Below, piece by piece: positions 42,219-50,449 of a stretch of DNA of 64,000 nucleotides. Source of the DNA: Arabiibacter massiliensis (lineage in GTDB: Bacteria; Actinomycetota; Coriobacteriia; Coriobacteriales; Eggerthellaceae). Location: assembly GCF_900169505.1 (NCBI RefSeq), contig NZ_LT827021.1:930001-994000 (forward strand), read 5' to 3'. A program made the translations under genes and the position numbers. Numbering within the stretch: the stretch's first letter is position 1; the number at the start of each line of letters is the position of its first letter. A model generated the notes under the pieces. The model was not told the origin of the DNA, made no database searches, and saw only the letters and a list, made by a program, of their open reading frames with translations.

Positions 42219-42966
42219 CGCCCGCGCCCTGCGCCGGGCCCTGGAAGGCGCGACGGACGGGATCGTGCGCCGGGCGCGAGGCGCGCGCGGCATGGACGCC
42301 GTGCTCATGCTGCACGACTGGCTGATCGGCCGCTTCTCCTACGGCGAGCTGCCCGGTGGGCTCGCCCACGAGGCGGCGGGGCCGCTGCTCCACGGCGCGG
42401 GCGTGTGCGAGGGCGCGGCGAAGGCCTTCGAGCTTCTGTGCGGACGCTGCGGCATCCCCTGCCTCGTGGCCATCGGCGCGTCCCGCGATCCCGCGAGGGG
42501 CGCCGGCTGGGAGCCCCATGCGTGGAACCTCGTCATGATCGAGGGGCGCGACGGCGCGCCGGGATGGTTCCACGTGGACGCCACCTTCGACGCCGCGCTC
42601 TCCACGACGGTCCCGCGCCGCGACTACCTCTGCCTCGGAGACGCCGAGATCGCCCGCGACCACCGCTTCGGCGCGGGAAGCCTCCCGCCCTGCCCGCGCG
42701 CCTGGGGCTATTACGAGAGCGTCGGGCGCTTCGCCGGCACGAGGAGCGCGCTTCTGCGCATGGCCCGCGAGGCCGGGCTGCGCGGGGAGCGGACCCTCGT
42801 GTTCCAGCTTCCCTTTCTCGAAGGCGCCGACGAGGCCTTCCTCGCGCGCATGGGATCCGAGGCCGCCCGCGAGCTCGCGGGGTGCGCGCCCGGACCGCGC
42901 GGCTTCACGCTGGCCTGCAACCCCTCCCAGATGACGTGCCAGGTGAACCTCGCGAAAGACGCCTGA
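42211..42966 (+). CDS. Transglutaminase-like (cysteine protease fold) protein
   Basis: 251 residues with the catalytic triad Cys66 (GVCEGAAKAFELLC), His103 (PHAWNLV) and Asp123 (HVDATFD). Family members are peptidases or crosslinking enzymes; bacterial cytosolic ones of this kind are mostly uncharacterised. No signal peptide, so it acts in the cytosol. It begins within the kinase gene end, so its translation is tied to the kinase. The placement in a kinase-phosphatase operon suggests a modification or processing step in the same pathway. Confidence 0.78.
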   Translation: MASARALRRALEGATDGIVRRARGARGMDAVLMLHDWLIGRFSYGELPGGLAHEAAGPLLHGAGVCEGAAKAFELLCGRCGIPCLVAIGASRDPARGAGWEPHAWNLVMIEGRDGAPGWFHVDATFDAALSTTVPRRDYLCLGDAEIARDHRFGAGSLPPCPRAWGYYESVGRFAGTRSALLRMAREAGLRGERTLVFQLPFLEGADEAFLARMGSEAARELAGCAPGPRGFTLACNPSQMTCQVNLAKDA

Positions 42967-43598
42967 GCGAGCGGAGCCCTCCCCCCCCCCCCGACCCCTT
43001 CGACGAGATCATCGACGCCCTCGACGGCCCCTCCCCCGGAGCCCCCGCGCCGCTCGAACCCGTCGACGACCGCCTTGCCGCGGACGCCGCCATCCAGGAC
43101 GCCTTCGAGCGCCACGTGAGCCTGTTCGCCTGCGAGGACGGCACGTGGTCCGGCATGCCCTGCGCCTTCGGCTGCCGCTACGCCGAGATCGAGGCCGTCC
43201 GCGAAGGCGACCTCGTGCGCGTTGCCATCGACACCGGCATCCGCATCCCCGCAGACCGCCGCGCCGAGGCGAACAAGCTCATCATGCTCGAGAACGGCAG
43301 CTTCCGCCTGAGCGGATTCGAGCCCGTCGACGACTCGCGCGACGGCGCCGTCGTCTTCGCGTTCGACCTGGATGCGAAGCTCGTCGCGGAGGAGTACGGA
43401 ACCGACCGGGCGGCCCATCCCGAGTCCGGGGAGGGCGGCCCGCTCGACGCCCTCGCCCGCCTGCTCAAGGAGCGCGACGAGGAGGGAGGGCTCAGCCTCT
43501 GCTTCGCGCTCGCCCTGAGCACCGTGCGCGGGTTCACGCCGAAGTTCAACGCCGTCGCCTTCGGCGGCAAGTCCGCCCTCGACGTCGCCGCCGCGTGA
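42936..43598 (+). CDS. Unknown acidic protein behind a poly-C tract
   Basis: About 220 residues, not recognised. Features: PPPPPDPFDEIIDALDGPSPG at the start, CEDGTWSGMPCAFGCRYAEIEAV and a NKLIMLENGSFRLSGFEPVDD..GAVVFAFDLDAKLV region with a faint YbjN-like look. No normal start exists: GTG at 42936 is in frame but lacks an RBS and overlaps the previous gene by 31 bases. A run of 12 C at 42981-42992 just follows, so the true frame may differ by slippage. An SD-like GCGGAG sits at 42971-42976, directly before the tract. Confidence 0.6.
   Translation: MPGEPRERRLSERSPPPPPDPFDEIIDALDGPSPGAPAPLEPVDDRLAADAAIQDAFERHVSLFACEDGTWSGMPCAFGCRYAEIEAVREGDLVRVAIDTGIRIPADRRAEANKLIMLENGSFRLSGFEPVDDSRDGAVVFAFDLDAKLVAEEYGTDRAAHPESGEGGPLDALARLLKERDEEGGLSLCFALALSTVRGFTPKFNAVAFGGKSALDVAAA
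42981..42992 (+). repeat. 12-base poly-C tract at a gene start
   Basis: CCCT then 12 consecutive C at the beginning of the fifth gene of the TerY-P-like cluster, eight bases after GCGGAG. Homopolymers of this length slip during replication. A second C12 run occurs at 60739-60750, in an intergenic repeat. Confidence 0.9.
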
Positions 43599-43638
43599 CG
43601 CCCCCGCCCCCGTTCCCCGACCGCCAAAGGAGAGAACC

Positions 43639-44130
43639 ATGACCGCTTCCGCATCGGACAACGCCGCGCCCGCGCGCGTCTCGTTCAAGACGTCCTCGCT
43701 CGAGCCGGGCGGCGATGCCCGCGCCTGGGGCTACCTCGACACGCGCCACGCCCGCGTGGGCGTCATGCTCCAGCGCTCGCCCCAGCCCCACCTTGCGCTC
43801 TACCCGCCCGTGCGCGTGCCCGACGGGCGGCTCGACGCCTTCCTCGACACGTGCCTCGAGCGCGCCCGTGAGAGCCGCGCGGAATGGGGGCTGCTCACGG
43901 TGGACCCCGCCGACGGCGAGGTGTCGCTGCGCATGAACCTCGCGTCCGGCGAAGGGGCCGAGATCGAGCGCGCCCTCGCGCGCGCCGCGGCCTTCCTCGA
44001 CGAGGAGCACGTCGCGCTGGCGAAGGCATGCTTCGACGACGACGCCGACACCGAGCCCGACGATGAGGCCGTAGGCGGGCATTCGGGAATGAAGGGCCTG
44101 ATCGAGCGTTGGCTCGGGCCGACGGAGTAG
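43639..44130 (+). CDS. Unknown small acidic protein (possible YbjN-like fold)
   Basis: 163 residues. RAWGYLDTRHARVGVMLQRS...LALYPPVRVPDGRLDAFLDTCLERARESRAEWGLLTVDPADGEVSLRMNLASGEGAEIERAL. The alternation of strand-type segments, GLLTVDP.DGEVSLRMNL and a terminal helix suggests the YbjN/T3SS-chaperone fold, but similarity is not strong enough to name it. Clear RBS AAAGGAGAG. It stands 40 bases after the preceding gene and 15 before the AAA+ gene. Confidence 0.65.
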   Translation: MTASASDNAAPARVSFKTSSLEPGGDARAWGYLDTRHARVGVMLQRSPQPHLALYPPVRVPDGRLDAFLDTCLERARESRAEWGLLTVDPADGEVSLRMNLASGEGAEIERALARAAAFLDEEHVALAKACFDDDADTEPDDEAVGGHSGMKGLIERWLGPTE

Positions 44131-44145
44131 GAGAGGAGGCCGCCC

Positions 44146-45363
44146 ATGGACGCCCGCAGCGCCATCGGCACGTTCTTCGAGGGGGTCATCCGCTGCCCCG
44201 ACGCCTCGCCCGACCTGGAGGGCGTCGCCGCCACGGTGAACTTCCTGCGCGCAAACGACGTGATGATCGACATCGGAAAGCCCCGCCTCAAGGACGGCGC
44301 GGCGTGCCTGCCCTTCATCGTGAAGGAGCCCGAGAGCCGGCTCGTGCTCAAGGAGTCCGGAACGAAGCGCTCGGTGCTCATGATCAAGGAGCTGTTCGAG
44401 GGCTGCGACGTGTCCTATCGCGCGGCCGCGCCGAGCGTGCGCACGGCGCCCCTTCTCAAGGCGTGCACGCGCCTCGCCTCCATGAAGCCCGACGGCGAGT
44501 TCGCCGAGGCGGCCGACTTCGCCCCGCCTCCGGCCTCCGGCGCCGCCGACGGCGACCCCTTCGACGGCCTCGTGGGCATGGAGGCGCAGAAGCGCTCGGT
44601 GCGCGAGGTGGCCGACGCCGTATCCCGGCACGGCCGGCGCGTGCTGAGCAGCTGCCACATGGCCTTCATCGGCAACCCCGGCACCGGCAAGACCGAGCTC
44701 GCGCGGCGGCTGCTCGCCTACTGCGACCGCACCGGCGTCACAAGCGGCGCGGGCGTGTTCGTGCAGGCCGACGCCGCCAACCTCATCGGGCGCTACGTGG
44801 GCGAGACGCCGCGCCTCGTGCGCGAGAAGGTGCTGCAAGCCGACGGCGGCATCCTGTTCATCGACGAGGCCTACCGGCTGGCCGAAGACGGCCGCGGCGG
44901 CAACGCCTACGCCTACGAGGCCGTGAACGCCCTGGTGGAGCTGCTGGAGAGCCGCCGCGAGCGCTTCGTGTGCGTGCTGGCCGGCTACCCCGCCGACATG
45001 GAGCGGCTCTTCGCGATGAACGCGGGGCTGCGCGAGCGCATCGGCTTCCGCATCCCGTTTCCCGACTACGGCACCGACGAGCTGGCCGCCATCTTCGCCT
45101 CGTTCGCCCGCGCGAACGGCTTCGCCCTGGCCGGCGGGGCGCAGGAAGCGGTGCGCGAGGCGTGCCGCGCCCTGCGGGGCCTGCCCGGGTTCGCCAACGC
45201 GCGCAGCGTGCGGCGGCTGTTCGAGCGCGCGGTCATCAAGCAGGTCCGCGACGGGGACGGCCGCGCGGCCATCGAGGCGGGCGACGTGCGCGCGGCGCTG
45301 GCCGACCCGGACCTCTGCGGCGCGGACGGCCCGCGCGCCAACCCCGTGGGGTTCTCATCGTGA
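44146..45363 (+). CDS. CbbX/SpoVK-like AAA+ ATPase
   Basis: 405 residues. The N-terminal 135 are specific. The C-terminal AAA+ module has GNPGTGKTELARRL (Walker A, about 176-183), ILFIDEAYRLAED (Walker B, about 237-245), NALVELLESRRERFVCVLAGYPADM, and GLRERIGFRIPFPDY with arginine finger. CbbX-type proteins remodel other proteins; a remodeller of the kinase complex is one possible role. The N-terminus shares no detectable family. Confidence 0.88.
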   Translation: MDARSAIGTFFEGVIRCPDASPDLEGVAATVNFLRANDVMIDIGKPRLKDGAACLPFIVKEPESRLVLKESGTKRSVLMIKELFEGCDVSYRAAAPSVRTAPLLKACTRLASMKPDGEFAEAADFAPPPASGAADGDPFDGLVGMEAQKRSVREVADAVSRHGRRVLSSCHMAFIGNPGTGKTELARRLLAYCDRTGVTSGAGVFVQADAANLIGRYVGETPRLVREKVLQADGGILFIDEAYRLAEDGRGGNAYAYEAVNALVELLESRRERFVCVLAGYPADMERLFAMNAGLRERIGFRIPFPDYGTDELAAIFASFARANGFALAGGAQEAVREACRALRGLPGFANARSVRRLFERAVIKQVRDGDGRAAIEAGDVRAALADPDLCGADGPRANPVGFSS

Positions 45364-45410
45364 AGGAACATGCGATAATGAACGGGTCATCTTCGACAAG
45401 GAGGCACGAC

Positions 45411-46448
45411 ATGCCCACCGACCGCGGAAACCTCCTCGCGCCCGAGAAGGACGGCGTCGTCTACCCGCAGGTGTCCATCGGGCTTCTGCACGAGCTGGGC
45501 GCGCGCACCAGCTACAACAGCTGGGCCCGCATCAACGAGCTGCTGAAGCTCGGCGAGGACGGCCACAAGGCGGTGCTCGGCCGCAAGCCCGACCGGCGCA
45601 ACGGCTACCCGCTCAAGTTCTCGAAGGAGACGTACCTCGACGCGCTCGACGCCATCGCCCTCGGCTACCAGAACGCGCTCGATCCCGCCGAGCTCACGAA
45701 GCGCTACCTCGACGAGGCGGGCGTGCGCATCAAGGCCATCGACGCCGTGTTCGAGGAGAAGGCCGCCACCTCCCTCGAGCAGTGGGACGCGAAGGCGGAC
45801 GGCTGGTGGAACGCCGTCAAGAACGCCCTGTACTGCAGCTTCGAGTACGACAACCGCGCCGGCCGCGCGCCGAAGACGGCGGGCATGGGCGCGCTCGGCG
45901 GCCAGCGGCCCTCCCCCGTCGCGCACGAGCGGCCGAGCGCTCCGCTTCGCCTCGTGAAGGAGCTCGTCTTCGGCGACGGCGACGGGAGCGGCGGCCCGCT
46001 CGTGCCCGCGCGCCCCTCAGACGACGCCGCGTTTGTCGAGCGCCTGTTCCCGCCGGGATTCGCCGCCGCATCGGAGGAGGCCTTCGGCTGCGCACCGGCT
46101 GCGCTCGCAGACCGCGCGCCCGACGCCGCCCTCTCGTGCGCCGCCTACGAATACTTCGTCTGCGACCAGGGCCTGCGCTTCAGCGCCATGGCCCGGCGCT
46201 GCGAGGCCTTCATGGCGGCGGCCGACGGACCGGCCTTCTTCGAGCGCGCGGACGGGCTGCTCGAGGCGCTCGGGCGCGATGCGGCGCGCCCGGAAGACAT
46301 CCGCCTCTCCCGCAGCGCCTTCCTCCGCTGCGCGGACGGCGGCGCGGGCCGGGGCCTGGCCTTCCTGCTGATGGGAAGCCTTATCGGCTTCGACAACCCG
46401 CGCCTCCTCGCGCAAGCGGCCGAGCAGCCCCTGGCGCGCAGACGTTGA
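45411..46448 (+). CDS. Unknown 345-residue protein
   Basis: Not recognised. Residues 1-150 are helical and basic/acidic mixed with KFSKETYLDALDAIALGYQNALDPAELTKRYLDEAG and a DGWWNAVKNALYCSFEYDNR segment; residues 200-345 have Cys-containing CAAYEYFVCDQGLRFSAMARRCEAFM. No membrane helix or catalytic motif. ATG at 45411 chosen because AAGGAGG is seven bases upstream; ATG at 45378 is a weaker alternative. It keeps the strand and spacing of the cluster. Confidence 0.7.
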   Translation: MPTDRGNLLAPEKDGVVYPQVSIGLLHELGARTSYNSWARINELLKLGEDGHKAVLGRKPDRRNGYPLKFSKETYLDALDAIALGYQNALDPAELTKRYLDEAGVRIKAIDAVFEEKAATSLEQWDAKADGWWNAVKNALYCSFEYDNRAGRAPKTAGMGALGGQRPSPVAHERPSAPLRLVKELVFGDGDGSGGPLVPARPSDDAAFVERLFPPGFAAASEEAFGCAPAALADRAPDAALSCAAYEYFVCDQGLRFSAMARRCEAFMAAADGPAFFERADGLLEALGRDAARPEDIRLSRSAFLRCADGGAGRGLAFLLMGSLIGFDNPRLLAQAAEQPLARRR

Positions 46449-46505
46449 CGCGCGCGCCCAGCGAGGGCATAGTGGAACCGGACACCGATCGAGAAAGGAA
46501 CGCGC

Positions 46506-47567
46506 ATGGACGACGAGACGACCATCGAGGATGAGGACTTCCTGGAGGCGCTGCGCGGCGCCCTGCTCGGCGGCGCCCAAGCCGAGGACGACGAAGAGGG
46601 CGAGATGGACTTCGCCACCGTCGTCGAGGCGAACCAGGCCGTCGCCGGCCCGCGGGGCACGCTGCGCGGCGGCGCCTACGCGCGCGCGGTGGCTGACTGG
46701 CTGCTCGAGCACGGCGAGGCGTCGGGCACCGCGGACCAGTGGCACAACTTCATCACGCACTTCCTGAACGCGGACGACTACCTCTACGCGCTCAAGCTGG
46801 CCCGCAAGGCGCTCGAGGCCGCCCCCTACAACATCGACCTCCTCGGCGACGTCCTCCAATCGGCCGGCAAATGCGGCGAATGGGAGCTCGGCGAGCGCGT
46901 TGTCGAGACCGCCAAGAGCATCCCGCGGCGCTATTGGGACTGGTACCTCGCCATCTGGGCGAGCGAGTTCTACGTGAGCTACGCCGACGTGTGCCGCCCC
47001 GAGGAGCGCTCCGAGGCGCTGGGGCGGGGCCTCGAGATCATCCGGGAATGCCGGATGCAGTCGCCGCTCGAGGAGCGGCTCTACAACCAGGAGGCCGAGA
47101 TCCTCATCGCCGACAACCGCATCGACGAGGCGCGCGACGTGCTGGAAAGCGCCATCTACCAGGAGCACGAGGCCAACGACGGCACGGCGTGCATGATTCC
47201 CGCGGCCCAGTGCTGCCTCACCTACCTCGACACCATCCTCTACGGCGTGAACGACTACGCCAAGATCATGGAGATCGCGCGCCGGGGCATCAAGAACGCC
47301 GCCGGCGAGAAGGAGAAGGTCAACACCGGCTACTTCCTCCTGCGCGAGGCGCTCGCCCTCGACGGATCGATCCACGAGGAGGAGGAGCGCAACCACGCCC
47401 GCGGCTTCGGCAACCAGGAGCTCGTGCGCCAGACGCTCGACACCTACGATCTGGCCTACAGGCTGAACGAGCGGAACGCGTCGTACCGCAAGATCATCCG
47501 CGAGCGCTACGCCATCCTCTGCGGCAAGAGCGGCATCGCCGACCGCCGCCTGCCCGAAGACGACTAG
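46506..47567 (+). CDS. Helical-repeat (TPR-like) protein, last gene of the TerY-P-like cluster
   Basis: 353 residues in tandem helical pairs. Examples are QWHNFITHFLNADDYLYALKLARKALEAAPYNIDLLGDVLQSAGKCGEWELGERVVETAKSIP and YNQEAEILIADNRIDEARDVLESAIYQEHEAN, with TPR-type spacing. An acidic N-terminus precedes. Such repeats are binding platforms, so this may be the substrate or adaptor of the kinase system. RBS GAAAGGAAC precedes ATG 46506. A palindromic repeat follows the stop and closes the cluster. Confidence 0.72.
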   Translation: MDDETTIEDEDFLEALRGALLGGAQAEDDEEGEMDFATVVEANQAVAGPRGTLRGGAYARAVADWLLEHGEASGTADQWHNFITHFLNADDYLYALKLARKALEAAPYNIDLLGDVLQSAGKCGEWELGERVVETAKSIPRRYWDWYLAIWASEFYVSYADVCRPEERSEALGRGLEIIRECRMQSPLEERLYNQEAEILIADNRIDEARDVLESAIYQEHEANDGTACMIPAAQCCLTYLDTILYGVNDYAKIMEIARRGIKNAAGEKEKVNTGYFLLREALALDGSIHEEEERNHARGFGNQELVRQTLDTYDLAYRLNERNASYRKIIRERYAILCGKSGIADRRLPEDD

Positions 47568-47584
47568 CCGCGCCCAGCGCGCCG

Positions 47585-47720
47585 CCCCTTTTGTCATCCT
47601 GAGCGGAGCGGCGCAGCCGCGGAGTCGAAGGATCCCGTGCGGTGCCAACTGGAAGCCTTCCAGCTAACGCCGCATGGGATCCTTCGACTCGCTTCGCTCG
47701 CTCAGGATGACAAAAGGGGC
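47585..47720. repeat. CATCCTGAGCG palindrome after the TerY-P-like cluster
   Basis: GCCCCTTTTGTCATCCTGAGCGGAGCG ... and its complement CTCAGGATGACAAAAGGGGC bound an inverted repeat of about 60-bp arms with local mismatches. Same family as 17088-17202. It likely stops transcription from the TerY-P cluster. Confidence 0.9.
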
Positions 47721-47759
47721 GCTTGCGGATGGGACGCGCCGGCGCCGGCTCGAATCTGC

Positions 47760-47765
47760 TATAAT
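47760..47765 (+). promoter_or_regulatory. Promoter -10 for the CarD-like gene
   Basis: TATAAT at 47760-47765 in CTGCTATAATTGAACC, 78 bases before the ATG. The -35 region is poor, as expected for CarD-type control. Confidence 0.45.
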
Positions 47766-47842
47766 TGAACCGCTGATCTGCGACGTCCTTTTCCGACGCG
47801 ACGGAACAACACCCCGCATACCCACCGACCATCGGAGGAACC

Positions 47843-48382
47843 ATGCTCTCACCGGGAGACACCGTCGTATACCGCCACCACGTCTGCGAAGTGGCCGCCG
47901 TGCGCGAAGGCTACTTCGAGGGCCGCGACTACTTCGAGCTGCACGCCCTGTTCGAGAACGCGCTCAAGCTGTTCGTGGCCGTGGACGAGGCCGAGCCGCC
48001 CACGCTGCGCCCCGTCATGGGCAGGCGCGAGGCGCTCGCGCTCGTCGACTCCATCGCCGACGCCGACGGCATCGATGAGTCCGCGCTCAAGCCGACCGCC
48101 TCCACGCCCACGCTGCTCGAGCGCCGCATCAAGGAGGAGTACGACAAGCACTTGAAGACTTTCGCGCCCGAGGACCTCATCCCCATCATGAAGTCCGTGC
48201 ACGCGCGCACCGTGCGGCGCGCCGACGCGGGCCGCCAGATCACCGCCACCGACAAGAAGTACTTCGACCTGGCCGGGGGCCTTCTGTGCGACGAGCTGTC
48301 GGTCGCGCTCGACATCCCGCGCGACGAGGTGAAGGACTTCCTGGTGGAACGCGTGAAGAAGGCCGAGGCCCGCCGCCGCTAG
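47843..48382 (+). CDS. CarD-like transcriptional regulator
   Basis: 179 residues. Residues 1-65 form the polymerase-binding domain of CarD/CdnL/TRCF (MLSPGDTVVYRHHVCEVAAVREGYFEGRDYFELHAL), followed by LRPVMGRREAL and a helical C-terminus ending KDFLVERVKKAEARRR. CarD stabilises open promoter complexes. Slightly longer than standard (about 160) and with a diverged C-terminus. ATG follows GGAGGAACC. Ends four bases past the start of the convergent flavodoxin stop. Confidence 0.82.
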   Translation: MLSPGDTVVYRHHVCEVAAVREGYFEGRDYFELHALFENALKLFVAVDEAEPPTLRPVMGRREALALVDSIADADGIDESALKPTASTPTLLERRIKEEYDKHLKTFAPEDLIPIMKSVHARTVRRADAGRQITATDKKYFDLAGGLLCDELSVALDIPRDEVKDFLVERVKKAEARRR

Positions 48383-48897
48383 CCGCGCGCGGCGGCGACC
48401 ACCGGCTCTATGGCGGCGCGGTCGGTGGCGTCGAAGCCGCCGCGCATGCCGGAGAGCATCTCGGCCGCGCGCGGGTCGTCGGCCGCCTGCTTCTCCTGCA
48501 TCTTGAAGAACAGCTTCATGGCCAGCTTGTTCGGCAGGCTCAGGCGCTCGTAGGCGAACCCGCCGCGCAGGTAGAAGCGCTCCACGCCGTCGAACTCCGG
48601 CGAGGGGAGCTCCCGCGCCATCGCCTCGTCCACCATATCGGCCCACTCCGGCGGCGTCGCGCCCACCGCGAACGCGACGAAGCGCGTCTCGGGATGCTCG
48701 GCGCGGGCGCGGGCGAGCCACTTCTTGCCCACGAGTCCGCCCGCGTGGAACCAGCCGCCGAACACGACGACGTCGTGCTTGCCCGCGTCCGCCCGCTCCA
48801 CCGGCACCGCCTCGCAGCCCAGCTCCTCCGCGATCCACTTCGCATAGCGCTTCGTGAACCCCGTCTGCGACGCGTACACCACGACGGCCTTCGTCAT
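48379..48897 (-). CDS. Flavodoxin-domain protein
   Basis: 172 residues. FMN phosphate loop SQTGFTKRYAKWIAEELG (about 10-27), HDVVVFGGWFHAGGLVGKKWLARA and VAFAVGATPPEW. It resembles the flavodoxin_5/HemG-like group, which carries electrons for heme or sulfur metabolism; true partner unknown. ATG 48897 overlaps the tetR stop (ATGA), so it is controlled with it. Confidence 0.85.
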   Translation of the reverse strand: MTKAVVVYASQTGFTKRYAKWIAEELGCEAVPVERADAGKHDVVVFGGWFHAGGLVGKKWLARARAEHPETRFVAFAVGATPPEWADMVDEAMARELPSPEFDGVERFYLRGGFAYERLSLPNKLAMKLFFKMQEKQAADDPRAAEMLSGMRGGFDATDRAAIEPVVAAARG

Positions 48898-49505
48898 GAC
48901 AGTCCCCCTTCGATCGAATGCGCGGCGTAGAACCGCCGCAGATGGTCGGCGATGAGCGGCTCGGCCTCGCCCCACGGAATCCCCGTCTCGAGCAGAAGGA
49001 ACACCGGGCCGTAGAACATGCGGGCGAGCGCCGCCGCGTCGTCGAGCTTGAAGAGCCCGCGCGCCATGAGGCGCTCGAACACCGCGCGTTGGATGGCCTG
49101 GGGACGCTCGATGAACACGAAGCGGTACGCCGCGGCCGCCCGCTCGTCGGCGAACCGGCTCATGGCGAGCAGCCGATGCAGACGCACCAGGTCCTCGTCC
49201 TCGAAGAATCGGCGGAATCCCGCGAGCACCCTCCGCTCCACCTCCTCGATGTCGCCGGCGTAACCCGAGGGATCCTCGGTCGGCTCGAACATCACGCCCT
49301 CGTCCGCGAACGCCGCACGCGTGCGCTCGAGCTGCTCGGCCAGCACCGCGTCGAAGATGCCCTGCTTGCCGGGAAAATGGTTGTACAGCGACGCGTCCTT
49401 CACGCCCACCGCCGCCGCGATGTCGCGCACCGACACCGCATGGTAGCCCCGCTCCGCGAACAGCTCGAACGCAGCCGCGACGATGCGCTCCCTCGTATCC
49501 CCCAT
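48894..49505 (-). CDS. TetR-family transcriptional regulator
   Basis: 203 residues. HTH: RERIVAAAFELFAERGYHAVSVRDIAAAVGVKDASLYNHFPGKQGIFDAV (about 5-54), a textbook TetR domain. The C-terminal ligand domain is unfamiliar. It precedes and overlaps the flavodoxin gene, which it probably represses together with itself through the palindromes at 49521-49558. Confidence 0.92.
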   Translation of the reverse strand: MGDTRERIVAAAFELFAERGYHAVSVRDIAAAVGVKDASLYNHFPGKQGIFDAVLAEQLERTRAAFADEGVMFEPTEDPSGYAGDIEEVERRVLAGFRRFFEDEDLVRLHRLLAMSRFADERAAAAYRFVFIERPQAIQRAVFERLMARGLFKLDDAAALARMFYGPVFLLLETGIPWGEAEPLIADHLRRFYAAHSIEGGLS

Positions 49506-49520
49506 GCGCTCCTCCTAAAA

Positions 49521-49558
49521 ACTAGCGATCGCTAGCCATTATACTAGCGTTCGCTAGT
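49521..49558 (-). promoter_or_regulatory. tetR-flavodoxin promoter with two operators
   Basis: Minus-strand -10 TATAAT (49538-49543) lies between two tandem palindromes: ACTAGCGATCGCTAG (49521-49535) and ACTAGCGTTCGCTAGT (49543-49558). Both have the ACTAGCG/CGCTAGT half-site, typical for a TetR autorepressor. Confidence 0.8.
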
Positions 49559-49573
49559 TTTGCAAGGCCTAGG

Positions 49574-49708
49574 TTGTCATCCTGAGCGGAGCGAACGAAG
49601 TGAGCGGAGTCGAAGGATCCCATGCGGCGCCAGCCGTAAGCGTCACTGCTGGCGCCGCGCGGGATCCTTCGACTCCGGCGGCTTCGCCGCCTCCGCTCAG
49701 GATGACAA
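49574..49708. repeat. CATCCTGAGCG palindrome
   Basis: TTGTCATCCTGAGCGGAGCGAACG... and ...CCGCTCAGGATGACAA bound a third large inverted repeat of the 17088 family. A third partial unit extends to 49747. It occupies the gap between tetR and the DUF488 gene. Confidence 0.9.
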
Positions 49709-49767
49709 GGGGAGATGCTCGCTCCGTTCGCTCCGCTCAGGACGACAACATACGACATAACGCCCTC

Positions 49768-50190
49768 CTACTGCGCCAGGAACTCCTCGAGCATCTGCTT
49801 GAGCACCTCCACGTGGGAGCGGCGGGAGCGCGTGGCCGTGCCCACGAGGGCCACGGAGGCGTACTCGCCGTAGCGGTCGAAGAACTGCGGCACCGCCTCG
49901 CGCTCGCGCAGGTCCTCGCGGTAGGCGTCGGCGTACGCGTCCCAGCCGAGGTTGCCGTGCAGGTAGCGCTCGAGCATGGTGGGCGCGGGGGCGAACAGCT
50001 TGTCGTGCGCGTAGCGCGCGTGCGCGACCTTCTCGACGAAGAAGGCCAGATCGTCGCGCTTCGTGAACCCGGCCAGCTGGTTCGTGTTCTTGAGCCTCGT
50101 ATCCAAGACGAGGTCGGTCTTCCACTGCTCGAGGCAGTCGAAGAACCCCTCGGCCGACGTCTCGTACGCGCTGATGGTCTCGATTCTCAT
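49768..50190 (-). CDS. DUF488 family protein
   Basis: 140 residues: METISAYE-like start (MRIETISAYETSAEGFFDCL), DTRLKNTNQLAGFTKRDDLAFFVEKVAHARYAHDKLFAP, then RDLREREAVPQFFDRYGEYASVALVG. It matches DUF488 (rhodanese-distant) proteins of unknown role. ATG at 50190 follows GGAGCC; the frame continues upstream without similarity. Confidence 0.75.
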   Translation of the reverse strand: MRIETISAYETSAEGFFDCLEQWKTDLVLDTRLKNTNQLAGFTKRDDLAFFVEKVAHARYAHDKLFAPAPTMLERYLHGNLGWDAYADAYREDLREREAVPQFFDRYGEYASVALVGTATRSRRSHVEVLKQMLEEFLAQ

Positions 50191-50449
50191 GGCAGGGCTC
50201 CTTCGGGGATGCGCGCCGCGACCTGCACGGCGCCGTGCTTTCGAGGGCACACGCTACCGCATCCGCGCCGCGCGGCCGGGCCTCGCACGCGGCTTGTGGG
50301 CCAACCGGGGGCGCGCCGTCACCCGCCTGCCACGCCCGCGCATGCGACCTGCCGATACGCATTCGATCCGCATTCGGTATTCCCCGGGCGGCCATTTGCG
50401 TTTACAATGACCCTCAACGAATAGCTCAATCACGAAACGGAGACCGAGC

